Shown here: positions 16,543-24,552 of the stretch, in pieces | Layout of the letters: each line of letters opens with the position of its first letter | How positions within the stretch are numbered: the first letter of the stretch is position 1 | Made by a program: the position numbers and the translations under genes | From: Oligoflexus tunisiensis | GTDB taxonomy: Bacteria > Bdellovibrionota_B > Oligoflexia > Oligoflexales > Oligoflexaceae | Direction of reading: 5' to 3' | Assembly: GCF_001748245.1 (NCBI RefSeq) | Contig: NZ_BDFO01000001.1 | Coordinates: 7,430,346-7,494,345, forward strand | DNA: 64,000 bases | Notes under the pieces: model-generated | Databases searched by the model: none | Told to the model about the DNA's origin: nothing | What the model saw: only the letters and a program-made list of their open reading frames with translations

Positions 16543-18009
16543 TTGACGACGCAATTGCAACCGGGCGATGCCGTATATTTCCTGGGAATCGGTGGAACAG
16601 GTATGGCTTCTGTTGCTGGCCTGGCTCAGGAAGCAGGATTTAAGGTGAGCGGCAGTGATGCCAACCTTTATCCTCCGATGTCGACCATGCTGGAGGAACT
16701 TGGCATTCACGTCCACACGCCTTACGCTCCTGAGAACCTCACCAAGGCGAACCCCAAGCTGGTGGTGGTGGCGAACGCCCTGTCGCGTGGTCACGTGGAA
16801 CTGGAAGCCTTGCTCAGCAGCGCGACGCCTTACACCAGTTTTCCTGCGTTCCTCGGCGATCATTTCCTGCATAAAAGAGCGAGCGTGGTGGTGGCCGGCA
16901 CACACGGCAAGACCACAACGACTTCGATCATGGCCTGCATCTGCAAGGATCTCGGCTGGGATCCGGGTTATCTGATCGGAGGAATTCCCCGCGATCTGCC
17001 ACGCAGTTTCTCGCTCGGCACCGGGAAAATCTTTGCGATCGAAGGGGACGAGTACGATACCGCGTTCTTCGACAAGGATTCCAAGTTTCTGCACTACCGG
17101 CCCCAATACGTGATCCTCAACAACATCGAATTCGATCATGCCGACATTTTCAAGGATCTGGCGGCGATCGAAGCCCAGTTCACACGGCTGCTCGGCCTGG
17201 TCCCTGATCCGAAGAAAATCATCGCCAACATCGATGACCCCGGCGTGGCCAGCCTGCTCGATCGCCTGCAGATGACTCAGAAAGTCACCACGGTGGCGAC
17301 CCTCGGAAAAAATACCAACGCCAAAGTGAAACTTCTGAAACTGGATCCGCCTGCTCCCGGCAAAGGTGACCTGTGGACGCTCACCGTGCAAACCGCCGAT
17401 GGACAGAAACGTGAAGTCAGAACGCAGCTGGCGGGTCCCCATAACGCGGCCAATATCTGTCAGGTCCTGGCCTGTCTCGATCTGATTCAGGCCGCGGGCG
17501 ATGCTCCCCGCGTGGAGTTCGCACAGATTGCTCAGGCCGTTGAGAGATTCTCCGGTGTCAAGCGTCGCCTGGATCGCTTGGCCAGCGTGCGCGACATCGA
17601 TGTCTTTGAAGATTTCGCGCATCACCCCACCGCGGTGAAAGCCGTCCTGGAGTCCATGCGAACGCTTTATCCCGGCCGTCGCCTCATCGTGGCCTTTGAA
17701 CCCAAGAACGCCACGAGCCGCCGGAATGTATTTGTGAAGGAGTTCGCCAGGTCTCTAAGCGTGGCGGATCGGGTCTTTATCGGCGCGTGCCCAGTTGATC
17801 AACGTATTCCGCCCGACCAAAGGATGAATACGGCGGAGATGGCCCAACTGATCGGTGAGCGAGCGCAGGCTTTTGGCGACAATGAAGAATTATTGAATTC
17901 TTTAGTTGCTCAAGCCAAACCTAATGATGCTATCATTTTCATGTCGAGTAGTAGCTTCTCGGGGATCCAGTATCGATTGGGTGAACGTCTGAGTCACCCG
18001 AACGTCTAG
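16543..18009 (+). CDS. mpl: UDP-N-acetylmuramate:murein tripeptide ligase Mpl
   Basis: Mpl is the Mur ligase homologue that attaches recycled L-Ala-gamma-D-Glu-meso-DAP directly to UDP-MurNAc. The 488-residue protein shows FLGIGGTGMASVAGLAQ, the P-loop AGTHGKTTTTS, the Mpl-typical EGDEYDTAFFDKDSKF, LNNIEFDHADIF, FEDFAHHPTAV and AFEPKNATSRR. The EGDEYD block separates it from MurC. Translation starts at TTG, preceded by AGGAGG with normal spacing and 9 bp after the ldcA stop. Confidence 0.95.
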   Translation: MTTQLQPGDAVYFLGIGGTGMASVAGLAQEAGFKVSGSDANLYPPMSTMLEELGIHVHTPYAPENLTKANPKLVVVANALSRGHVELEALLSSATPYTSFPAFLGDHFLHKRASVVVAGTHGKTTTTSIMACICKDLGWDPGYLIGGIPRDLPRSFSLGTGKIFAIEGDEYDTAFFDKDSKFLHYRPQYVILNNIEFDHADIFKDLAAIEAQFTRLLGLVPDPKKIIANIDDPGVASLLDRLQMTQKVTTVATLGKNTNAKVKLLKLDPPAPGKGDLWTLTVQTADGQKREVRTQLAGPHNAANICQVLACLDLIQAAGDAPRVEFAQIAQAVERFSGVKRRLDRLASVRDIDVFEDFAHHPTAVKAVLESMRTLYPGRRLIVAFEPKNATSRRNVFVKEFARSLSVADRVFIGACPVDQRIPPDQRMNTAEMAQLIGERAQAFGDNEELLNSLVAQAKPNDAIIFMSSSSFSGIQYRLGERLSHPNV

Positions 18010-18177
18010 GACTTCACCCAAGAAATTTGGCCGAGCAAAGCGCGAGGCCGCCCGGTTTTCGTCTGAAAATCCCACACCCCCTTCCCTTGAGGAGGAGATT
18101 CACGGCCTTTTCAGCGAAATCCAGGTTGCATTTTCCACCCTGCTGTGATTACGATTACCCCTCGTTAATGGCGACAT

Positions 18178-18205
18178 TTGAGGTGTTCGAATTTTTTCAT
18201 ATACT
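18178..18205 (+). promoter_or_regulatory. Candidate promoter of pal
   Basis: TTGAGG (18178-18183) and TATACT (18200-18205), separated by 16 bp, resemble a sigma-70 promoter 15 bp before the pal start codon, which would give a very short leader. This is consensus matching only. The rest of 18010-18219 holds no evident gene. Confidence 0.4.
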
Positions 18206-18219
18206 CAGGAGAAGACAGG

Positions 18220-18717
18220 ATGATTCTCAAGACTCGCAAACCCTGGGCTGCTGTAGCAATGGCTTTGTCCATTGGTCTGGTTGGTTGCTCGGACGACCCT
18301 AAACCAGAAGAAGTAGTTCAGCCTGCTCCCGCCGAACAACCCGCTACTCCTCCCGAGCCAGCTCCAACTGTTTCGGCAGCGGAAGTGACCCAGCCCGTTT
18401 ACTTTGCTTTCGACGACTATTCGCTCAACAGCGAAGGCCAAGGTCAACTGAACAGACTTGGCGAGTTCCTGAAAACCAGCGGCAACGCTGTGGTTCAAAT
18501 CGAAGGCCACACCGACGAGCGCGGCTCGGTTGAGTACAACCTTGCTCTGGGCCAACGCCGTGCGCAATCGGCCAAGAATTATCTTGTGCAGCTGGGTATC
18601 GACGCCAGTCGTCTGCCAACCATGAGCTACGGCGAAGAAAAGCCAGCCGTGGATGGCCATGACGAATCCGCTTGGGCGAAAAATCGCCGCGCTGAATTCG
18701 TTCTGTCCAATCCCTAA
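18220..18717 (+). CDS. pal: Peptidoglycan-associated lipoprotein, OmpA family
   Basis: This 165-residue lipoprotein has a signal peptide ending in GLVGC (lipidated Cys), a Pro/Glu/Ala-rich linker, and an OmpA C-terminal domain from about residue 60. The peptidoglycan-binding signature is IEGHTDERGSVEYNLALGQR, with Asp and Arg that contact meso-DAP. In the Tol-Pal system it links the outer membrane to the wall. No tolB, tolA or ybgF genes are adjacent. I chose the ATG at 18220, preceded by AGGAGAAGACAGG, over the upstream in-frame ATG, because only this start gives a signal peptide. Confidence 0.9.
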   Translation: MILKTRKPWAAVAMALSIGLVGCSDDPKPEEVVQPAPAEQPATPPEPAPTVSAAEVTQPVYFAFDDYSLNSEGQGQLNRLGEFLKTSGNAVVQIEGHTDERGSVEYNLALGQRRAQSAKNYLVQLGIDASRLPTMSYGEEKPAVDGHDESAWAKNRRAEFVLSNP

Positions 18718-18724
18718 AGCTCCA

Positions 18725-18753
18725 TGACCTCTGAGTCCTGGACTCAGAGGTCA
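18725..18753 (+). terminator. Long hairpin downstream of pal
   Basis: TGACCTCTGAGT and ACTCAGAGGTCA pair perfectly over 12 bp around the loop CCTGG, 8 bp after the pal stop. No T-run follows, so it may terminate poorly or mainly protect the 3' end. Confidence 0.55.
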
Positions 18754-18886
18754 GGCTAAAACCGATCCCCGCCATTTCCCCCGGAAAACAGCTTGCACCC
18801 AACCGCAGCACTGCGTTGCATTCTTTGCAGTCTCGGGCTACCATCACAAGTTCATTAGACTAGCACGAGATCCCGTAGCGAGTCCC

Positions 18887-18908
18887 GCTCTATTCTGGCT
18901 CTATTCTG
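18887..18908. repeat. Exact 11-bp tandem duplication before rny
   Basis: GCTCTATTCTG occurs twice back to back (18887-18897, 18898-18908), ending 2 bp before the TGGAGG ribosome binding site of rny. It could be a recent slippage event that alters leader length, or part of a leader element. Confidence 0.75.
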
Positions 18909-18925
18909 TCTGGAGGCCCCCCACA

Positions 18926-20491
18926 GTGGATACCGCAATTATCATAGCCGTCCTGGTTGCGACAATATTCGTCAGTTTTGTCGCGTTTATCGCGATCAAC
19001 AAGAAGAATTTCAAGAAAGCCTTTGAAGCAGCCCAGGCCGATTCCGAACGCATCCTCGAAGAAGCGCACCGCGAAAAAGAGCGCATCGTTCAGGAAGCCC
19101 ATAACGAGGTGAAACAGGAGGCCAAAACGCGCCGCCTTCAGTTCGAACAAGAAGCCAAAAAGCGCCGTTCTGAATTGGCCAAGCTTGAAAGCAAGGTAAA
19201 ATCGCGCGAAGAACTCCTGGAAAAGAAGCTCAGTCAGCTCGAGAAAAAAGAGCAGGATCTTGAAAAAATGACTGGCCACCTCAATCAGGAAGAGGAACGC
19301 CTGAAGCAGCTGATTCGCGAGAGTGAAAAGGCCGTCGAGGATAGTCGCAAGACGCTGGAAACAATAGCCAATCTGTCTCAGGAAGAGGCCAGGCGTGAGC
19401 TGATTGGATCGCTCGAAGCCGAAGCCAAAGCCCAGGCGCGCGAAAGCCTGAAGAAAATTGAAGAGGATACCAAACTGGAAGGCGAACGCATCGCCCGCTC
19501 CATGGTCAGTCTCGCCGTTCAGCGGGTTTCCTCCGAATACGTGAACGATTCCACTGTCACCGTTGTGGGTCTCCCCTCCGATGAAATGAAGGGCCGGATC
19601 ATCGGTCGCGAAGGTCGCAACATCCGCGCCATCGAACAGGCCACCGGCGTGGATCTGATCATCGATGATACGCCGGAGGCTGTGATCATCTCCTGCTTCA
19701 ATCCCATCCGCCGCGAAATCGCCAACATCTCCCTGCAACGTCTGATCGCCGATGGTCGCATTCACCCCGCGCGCATCGAGGAGACCGTGAAGAAGGTCAC
19801 CGAGGAATTCGATCAGATCATCCAGGAAAATGGCGAGCAGGCGGCCTTCGATACCGGCATCACCGATCTGCATCCTGAGCTTCTGCGTTACCTCGGCAAA
19901 CTCAAATATCGGACCGCCGGCGCGCAGACCGTTCTGCAGCATGCGGTGGAAGTGGCCCATATCTGTGGGATCATGGCCGGTGAAATGGGCCTGAACGTGA
20001 AAAAGGCCAAACGCGTGGGACTTCTGCACGATATCGGCAAGGCCGTGGACCAGGAAACGGAAGGCCATCATTCCAAAATCGGGGCCGACCTTTGCATCAA
20101 GTACAACGAGCCGACCGAAGTCGTGGACGCTGTCTTGAATCATCATAACGAGGATCTCAACTACGCCTATCCTTTGACGGTTGTGGTGCAGGCCGCGAAC
20201 GTCCTGTCCGAGCGCCGGCCCGGTGCCCGTCGCGAAGTTCTGGAAACCTACATCAAGCGTCTCCAGGATATGGAAGGCCTCGTCAACTCGATTCGCGGGA
20301 TTCAAGAATCCTATGTAATCCAGGCTGGGCGTGAAGTCCGTGCCCTCGTGACCCCAACCGGTGTCAGCGATACGGAAGTGATCGACATTGCCAATGAAAT
20401 AGCACTCCGTCTCCGCAAGGAAATGACCTTCCCTGGCCAGGTGAAAGTTATCGTTCTCCGCGAGAGCAAATACGCTGAATTCGCCAAATGA
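18926..20491 (+). CDS. rny: Ribonuclease Y
   Basis: RNase Y is a membrane-anchored endoribonuclease that initiates mRNA decay. The 521-residue protein has an N-terminal transmembrane helix (residues 3-24), a long charged coiled coil (about 25-200), a KH domain with GRIIGREGRNIRAIE, and an HD domain with LLHDIGKAVDQE followed by EGHHSKIGA. It starts at GTG, with TGGAGG 9 nt upstream. Its stop overlaps the start of the following ymdB-type gene by 4 bp, as in the Firmicute rny-ymdB arrangement. Confidence 0.95.
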   Translation: MDTAIIIAVLVATIFVSFVAFIAINKKNFKKAFEAAQADSERILEEAHREKERIVQEAHNEVKQEAKTRRLQFEQEAKKRRSELAKLESKVKSREELLEKKLSQLEKKEQDLEKMTGHLNQEEERLKQLIRESEKAVEDSRKTLETIANLSQEEARRELIGSLEAEAKAQARESLKKIEEDTKLEGERIARSMVSLAVQRVSSEYVNDSTVTVVGLPSDEMKGRIIGREGRNIRAIEQATGVDLIIDDTPEAVIISCFNPIRREIANISLQRLIADGRIHPARIEETVKKVTEEFDQIIQENGEQAAFDTGITDLHPELLRYLGKLKYRTAGAQTVLQHAVEVAHICGIMAGEMGLNVKKAKRVGLLHDIGKAVDQETEGHHSKIGADLCIKYNEPTEVVDAVLNHHNEDLNYAYPLTVVVQAANVLSERRPGARREVLETYIKRLQDMEGLVNSIRGIQESYVIQAGREVRALVTPTGVSDTEVIDIANEIALRLRKEMTFPGQVKVIVLRESKYAEFAK

Positions 20492-21324
20492 CCATTAAAG
20501 TCCTCGCCATAGGCGACGTTATTGGAAAACCAGGTCGCCGCTGTCTCAGCAAGCTTCTGCCTTTGGCCCGCGAGCGTTTTCAACCGGACATCGTGATCTG
20601 TAACGGGGAAAATGCTGCGGGAGGCTTTGGCATCACGAAGAAAATTTACAATCAGTTTGTCGACAGCTTCGGCATCGACTGCATTACCATGGGCAACCAC
20701 TGGCACGACAAACCCGAAATTCATGGGTTTGCTCCCCAGGCTGAGCGCATGGTCCTGCCGGCGAACATGATGAATGTGGATCGTCTCGATGCCGCCTTTC
20801 GCGTCCTGAAAAGCCGTTCCGGCCACAGCTTTGCCGTGATCAACCTCATCGGCCGGGCCTTCATGCATCCGGACAATCGCGATTTTTTCACGCCGGTTGA
20901 AACCATCCTCAAACAGCTTCCCGAGCAGTGCAAAATCCGTATCGTGGATTTTCATGGCGAAGCCACCAGCGAAAAGCAGGGCATTGGTCACTTTCTGAAG
21001 GGCCGCGCCTCGCTCGTTTATGGAACGCACAGCCATGTGCCGACTGCGGATGAACGCATCCTCGCTGGCTTCACCGGTTACACCACGGATATCGGCATGA
21101 CTGGTCCATATGACTCCGTTATCGGCATCCGGACCGAGGCCGCGCTGCAGCGCATGCAGACCGGTGAGAAACGCCGATTTGAACCCGCAACCCACGACCT
21201 GTGGCTCTGCTTTATCCTGGCCGAAATCGACCCGGCAACGGGTCAATGTGTCGCCATTCAGCGGCACCGCTGGGAATGGGAGCAGATGAAAGACCAGATC
21301 ACAGGTTCCGACGAAGATGAGTAA
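20488..21324 (+). CDS. ymdB: YmdB-family metallophosphoesterase (TIGR00282)
   Basis: This 278-residue protein is a calcineurin-like phosphoesterase of the YmdB family, which in Bacillus hydrolyses 2',3'-cyclic nucleotides and affects motility and biofilm decisions. Metal ligands appear in IGDVIGKPGR, CNGENAAGG, MGNHWHDKPEI, VDFHGEATSEK and YGTHSHVPTADE. The tail (ITGSDEDE) is acidic. The 4-bp overlap with rny implies coupling, linking RNA decay with cleanup of cyclic-nucleotide products. The physiological role here is inferred from the Bacillus homologue. Confidence 0.9.
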   Translation: MTIKVLAIGDVIGKPGRRCLSKLLPLARERFQPDIVICNGENAAGGFGITKKIYNQFVDSFGIDCITMGNHWHDKPEIHGFAPQAERMVLPANMMNVDRLDAAFRVLKSRSGHSFAVINLIGRAFMHPDNRDFFTPVETILKQLPEQCKIRIVDFHGEATSEKQGIGHFLKGRASLVYGTHSHVPTADERILAGFTGYTTDIGMTGPYDSVIGIRTEAALQRMQTGEKRRFEPATHDLWLCFILAEIDPATGQCVAIQRHRWEWEQMKDQITGSDEDE

Positions 21325-21365
21325 GCTCGCCAAGCGCCCGGCATTCATGTTATGAAGTTGGGTCA

Positions 21366-21382
21366 ACCCCAGCTATTGGGGT
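21366..21382 (+). terminator. Small hairpin after the rny-ymdB pair
   Basis: ACCCCA (21366-21371) and TGGGGT (21377-21382) form a 6-bp stem with a 5-nt loop, about 40 bp past the ymdB stop. No T-run is present. It lies in the short gap before the outer-membrane protein gene. Confidence 0.3.
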
Positions 21383-21455
21383 AGCATCCGGATGACATAG
21401 GGCCTGGGGACCTGAGGGACCTGGCCGCCAATATCTTTTGAAGGAAGAACACAGC

Positions 21456-23021
21456 ATGCAACGAGGATCCTTCATCCTGGGCAGTTTCGGTCTTGCCGGT
21501 GCCCTTATCAGTGGTTCCGCTTCCGCAATTTTTGTGGATGGCCACGGTTACTACAGCCTGCGCGGTGAAACCCGTACCAAACCTGAGTTTCAGGCAGGTT
21601 CCAGCACATTCCAAGCCGTCGATCAGTTCTTCCGTCTCGATACTGAACTCCGGGTTAACGACAAATCCAGCGTTTTCATGGAATTTAAAGTGTTCGATGA
21701 CGAACGCGAGGCCTTTCTCGGTGATACCGCGAGGCCCCAGCCTTGCCCTTCAGGAGCCAATACTCCCGAAGGCCAGGATTGTGCCATCACGCACCAGAAC
21801 AGTGGCGAGCCGCGTTATCAGCCCTATATGCCGAAGGTCACCAAACTCTATGCGAAATACGCCATGGATTACTGTCTTCTGACAGCCGGTCGCCGCGGTC
21901 GCCAATGGGGTATGGGCATTCTGCTTGACGACGGCACCCGTCCTTTCACAACGGATGCGAGCGTGTTCGATGGCGTGACCTGCGATATCAATATTCAAAA
22001 ATCGCAGACGCTCGGCTTCTCGGTCGGTTATGACAAGATCACGGAAACCGGCGCCTCGATTCTTTCGAGCGGCGTGGCGACCGAAGCCTATGGCGCCAGC
22101 AACAACGGTGATGACCTCGATCAATTCTTTCTGACCATCGAATACAACGATCATCGCGCCAATGCCGGCAAGGGTTTTTCGAAGCAGATCGGCATCTACT
22201 TTGCGAACGTGGTGGGCGGTGACAACAACCGGACCGACCTGAAAATTGCCGACCTTTATCTGAACTTCCAGCTGCAGGACATGGTCATTCAAAACGAGGC
22301 CGTGTTCCGCCTCGGTAAATCGGCTGATCCCAGCTGGTCGCTGCTCGGCGGCGCCCGCACCCTCGATATCGAAAACCGTGTGTCCAACGATCTGCAGTCC
22401 ATCGCCCTTGCAGGTTCCTTGGAATATTTCCTCTCGCGCTCCGGAGCTTATCTCGGACCCAAGGAATATAATCAGGGCAACGCCACGTCGCATTCAATCT
22501 TCGCCGGCTATGCCTATGCTCCCGGTGATGCCGATGGTTATCATTCAGAATACCCGTCGGCTGATGTTGCCGTCAGTGAGCGCGACAGCAAGGTCAGCGC
22601 CTTTGCCTTCCATCCCAACTTCAAGCCCGGTCTTTTGCTGTTCAACGGCCGCAAGAGAAGTGACAGCCGCCGCATCGATGGTGTATTCGATCCCTATCGC
22701 GTCGTGAACGCGACGGTATTCAACGCCGGCTATCGTTATCAAAGCGTTGAAAATGGCAATTTCGAAGCCAAGGTCGTCACCGCGAAAATGAATGAATCGA
22801 TGCCGACCGCACTGCAGGAGGCCGGCAACACCGGCATCGGTTACGACGGTGATGCGCTGGGTTTTGAATTGGATCTGTCCTATACCCGCGCTCTGGGCAA
22901 GGAAATGGAATTCGGTTTTGCCGGCGCCATCGGCCTGCCTGGCAATGCCTGGAAAACCGAAGCCGAGGCCAAAACCGAAAGCAGCTACCTCCTGCAATCG
23001 CACGTCAGCTTCAATTTCTAA
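21456..23021 (+). CDS. Putative outer-membrane beta-barrel protein
   Basis: This 521-residue protein has a signal peptide (residues 1-22, ending SASA). The mature part begins IFVDGHGYYSLRGETRTKPE and consists of alternating polar and aromatic strands typical of a porin-like barrel, ending in a C-terminal aromatic strand LLQSHVSFNF. An insert of about 25 residues near 90-120 carries two Cys that may form a disulfide. Residues such as TAGRRGRQWGMG resemble porin turns. I do not recognise a specific transporter family. AAGGAAGA lies 7 nt before the ATG at 21456. It is probably monocistronic, with a terminator after it. Confidence 0.75.
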   Translation: MQRGSFILGSFGLAGALISGSASAIFVDGHGYYSLRGETRTKPEFQAGSSTFQAVDQFFRLDTELRVNDKSSVFMEFKVFDDEREAFLGDTARPQPCPSGANTPEGQDCAITHQNSGEPRYQPYMPKVTKLYAKYAMDYCLLTAGRRGRQWGMGILLDDGTRPFTTDASVFDGVTCDINIQKSQTLGFSVGYDKITETGASILSSGVATEAYGASNNGDDLDQFFLTIEYNDHRANAGKGFSKQIGIYFANVVGGDNNRTDLKIADLYLNFQLQDMVIQNEAVFRLGKSADPSWSLLGGARTLDIENRVSNDLQSIALAGSLEYFLSRSGAYLGPKEYNQGNATSHSIFAGYAYAPGDADGYHSEYPSADVAVSERDSKVSAFAFHPNFKPGLLLFNGRKRSDSRRIDGVFDPYRVVNATVFNAGYRYQSVENGNFEAKVVTAKMNESMPTALQEAGNTGIGYDGDALGFELDLSYTRALGKEMEFGFAGAIGLPGNAWKTEAEAKTESSYLLQSHVSFNF

Positions 23022-23032
23022 AAAGCATCCGC

Positions 23033-23063
23033 ACTCCAGCCGGATCCCTGGCTGGAGTTTCTC
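23033..23063 (+). terminator. Terminator of the outer-membrane protein gene
   Basis: ACTCCAGCC (23033-23041) and GGCTGGAGT (23050-23058) form a 9-bp stem with an 8-nt loop, followed by TTTCTCTC. Placement 11 bp after the stop fits an intrinsic terminator. Confidence 0.7.
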
Positions 23064-23087
23064 TCGCCCTTCCCCGCCTTTATTCCT

Positions 23088-23093
23088 TATAAT
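23088..23093 (+). promoter_or_regulatory. Candidate -10 box of the ArgH-like/dapAB operon
   Basis: A consensus TATAAT lies 52 bp before the start of the ArgH-like gene and just after the preceding terminator. No good -35 hexamer is seen at the expected distance. Confidence 0.45.
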
Positions 23094-23145
23094 GGAGAAG
23101 TTTCAGCCCGCATCCTCGATGCGCCCACACGAGCGGAGAAAGCCT

Positions 23146-24549
23146 ATGCATCAAAGCGAATGGCCTGCCCTGCAACGTCTTGATTTATCCTATCTGCTTC
23201 CCTTTCTATCCGGCTGCGCGGCCGCCCTCTGCGACCTGGGCCTCGCCACCGATCGCGATGCCGACAGCCTCAGGCAAACCATCAAGGATCATCAGAAGCA
23301 GCGTGGCGAAGGGCAAAAAACCCTTCTGCAGGAGCTCCTGCAGCAGAAAAATTCCATGATCGCCCTTTTGCAGGCCCGCTATGGAGCGGAAGGACTGGAT
23401 ACCCTCCTGTTCCGCTGGACCATCAACCGGGCCTGTGAGGATCTGGCCACGGAACTGTGGAATTTCAGCGAGGATCTCATCAAAAAAGCCGAGCTGATGT
23501 TCAATCAGCCGATGCTCATCGTCGAGCAGGAGCTGGTCGAACGCCGCTCGCTCTTCTCCATTTTCCTCGTCGATGCAGCGACTCATATTGGCGGCATCGC
23601 CGGACAGCTGCAAAGTCTGGGTTTGAACCTGCGGGTGCACTATCCTCTCCCCGCTTTGGATACCCGACTGGATGAGCTGGATAAGGCTCTGGCCACCCAC
23701 CTGGGCTTTGCTCAGGGTGAAGTTGAGGCCTTGCCCTTTCATAAGCTGCAGGCCAGCCTGCGCGGTGTCCAGGTTGAGCTGGAAAATCTGCTTTCCTTGC
23801 TATCCGCCACTTTGATTCAGCTATGTTTCAACTGCACTTTGGGCGATCAGGAGCAGGCGGTTCAGATTCTCCTGGAGGATCTGCAAGGGGAACTCGGCCG
23901 CCTGCAAAAAACCCAGCCTTATGCACCCGCGCCTTTGCCCCAAATGGAAAACCGGCGCCATCGCTGGCTCGGGGCCCTGCTCGCCATGCGTTCGGGAATC
24001 CATGAAATAAGACAACACTTTCAGGATATTCTGCGCACGAGTCGCGTGAAGCCACCCGCAGAATGGATCTGGCCGATGGCCGAGCGCCGTCAGCTTTTGA
24101 GCGCTCTTCTGAGCCGTTCGGTCAGCATCCGCGATGCCGAGCTTGCCATGGATGCACTGGAACGCTACTGCCGCCAACACCTGGTTGCACCCGACCAACT
24201 GCTTGGTGCCGAGCTGCATCGAATTCATCCCGAGCTGGACGAGGCGTCCTTGCAGATCCTTCGTAAAATCGCTATGGATAAGGGGATCGGTCCCTCCTTG
24301 AGTCAGGAGAAACAGGTGGTTTTGCATCGAAAAGACAAGTTGCTGCATGTCATCCAGACAAACTTAAGTCGTGCTTTGGTTCTGACCGTTCTGTGCCTTT
24401 GTTTTCCGGGCTGTGGAGTTAAAACCGCTCCCCGCTCAGACGTCCTTGACCTCCGTCCCGCAGTCCCCTACCATGCGGAACAACGCACAAACCAGAAGCG
24501 TACGGAAAAACCCGTGCGACCCTCACCATCAGCACCACAGGAGAAATGA
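23146..24549 (+). CDS. ArgH-like (fumarate-lyase fold) protein fused to a small lipoprotein segment
   Basis: This 467-residue protein has two parts. Residues 1-385 are helical and resemble argininosuccinate lyase. LDELDKALATHLGF recalls the ArgH helix before the active-site loop, and LERYCRQHLVAPDQLLGAEL through LDEASLQIL resembles the ArgH C-terminal domain. The signature loop (GSSxMPxKxNP) is absent, so lyase activity is unlikely. Residues 391-467 contain a basic stretch, a hydrophobic segment ending CFPGCGVKTAP, and a Pro-rich tail, resembling LptM-like lipoproteins that often precede lysA or dap genes. The ATG at 23146 has GGAG upstream. The gene ends 3 bp before dapA. An internal start may produce the lipoprotein alone. 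Confidence 0.55.
   Translation: MHQSEWPALQRLDLSYLLPFLSGCAAALCDLGLATDRDADSLRQTIKDHQKQRGEGQKTLLQELLQQKNSMIALLQARYGAEGLDTLLFRWTINRACEDLATELWNFSEDLIKKAELMFNQPMLIVEQELVERRSLFSIFLVDAATHIGGIAGQLQSLGLNLRVHYPLPALDTRLDELDKALATHLGFAQGEVEALPFHKLQASLRGVQVELENLLSLLSATLIQLCFNCTLGDQEQAVQILLEDLQGELGRLQKTQPYAPAPLPQMENRRHRWLGALLAMRSGIHEIRQHFQDILRTSRVKPPAEWIWPMAERRQLLSALLSRSVSIRDAELAMDALERYCRQHLVAPDQLLGAELHRIHPELDEASLQILRKIAMDKGIGPSLSQEKQVVLHRKDKLLHVIQTNLSRALVLTVLCLCFPGCGVKTAPRSDVLDLRPAVPYHAEQRTNQKRTEKPVRPSPSAPQEK
24316..24549 (+). CDS. Possible separately translated LptM-like small lipoprotein (in-frame internal start)
   Basis: A GTG at 24316, in frame with the ArgH-like ORF, is preceded by AGGAG with 6-nt spacing. 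From it a 77-residue protein would have a basic n-region (HRKDK), a hydrophobic core (SRALVLTVLCLCFPG), the candidate lipid-acceptor Cys in GCGVKTAP, and a hydrophilic Pro/Lys-rich tail. The CGVKxxP pattern is reminiscent of LptM/YifL, the small lipoprotein encoded before lysA and dap genes in many proteobacteria. The F at the -3 position of the lipobox is atypical. It is either an independent product or the tail of the longer protein; the sequence alone cannot decide. Confidence 0.4.
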   Translation: MVLHRKDKLLHVIQTNLSRALVLTVLCLCFPGCGVKTAPRSDVLDLRPAVPYHAEQRTNQKRTEKPVRPSPSAPQEK

Positions 24550-24552
24550 AGC

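Noticed and set aside
18890..20305. 471-residue ORF on the minus strand
   Set aside because: It is antisense to rny with Phe/Leu/Gly-rich low complexity produced by the coiled-coil codons of rny.
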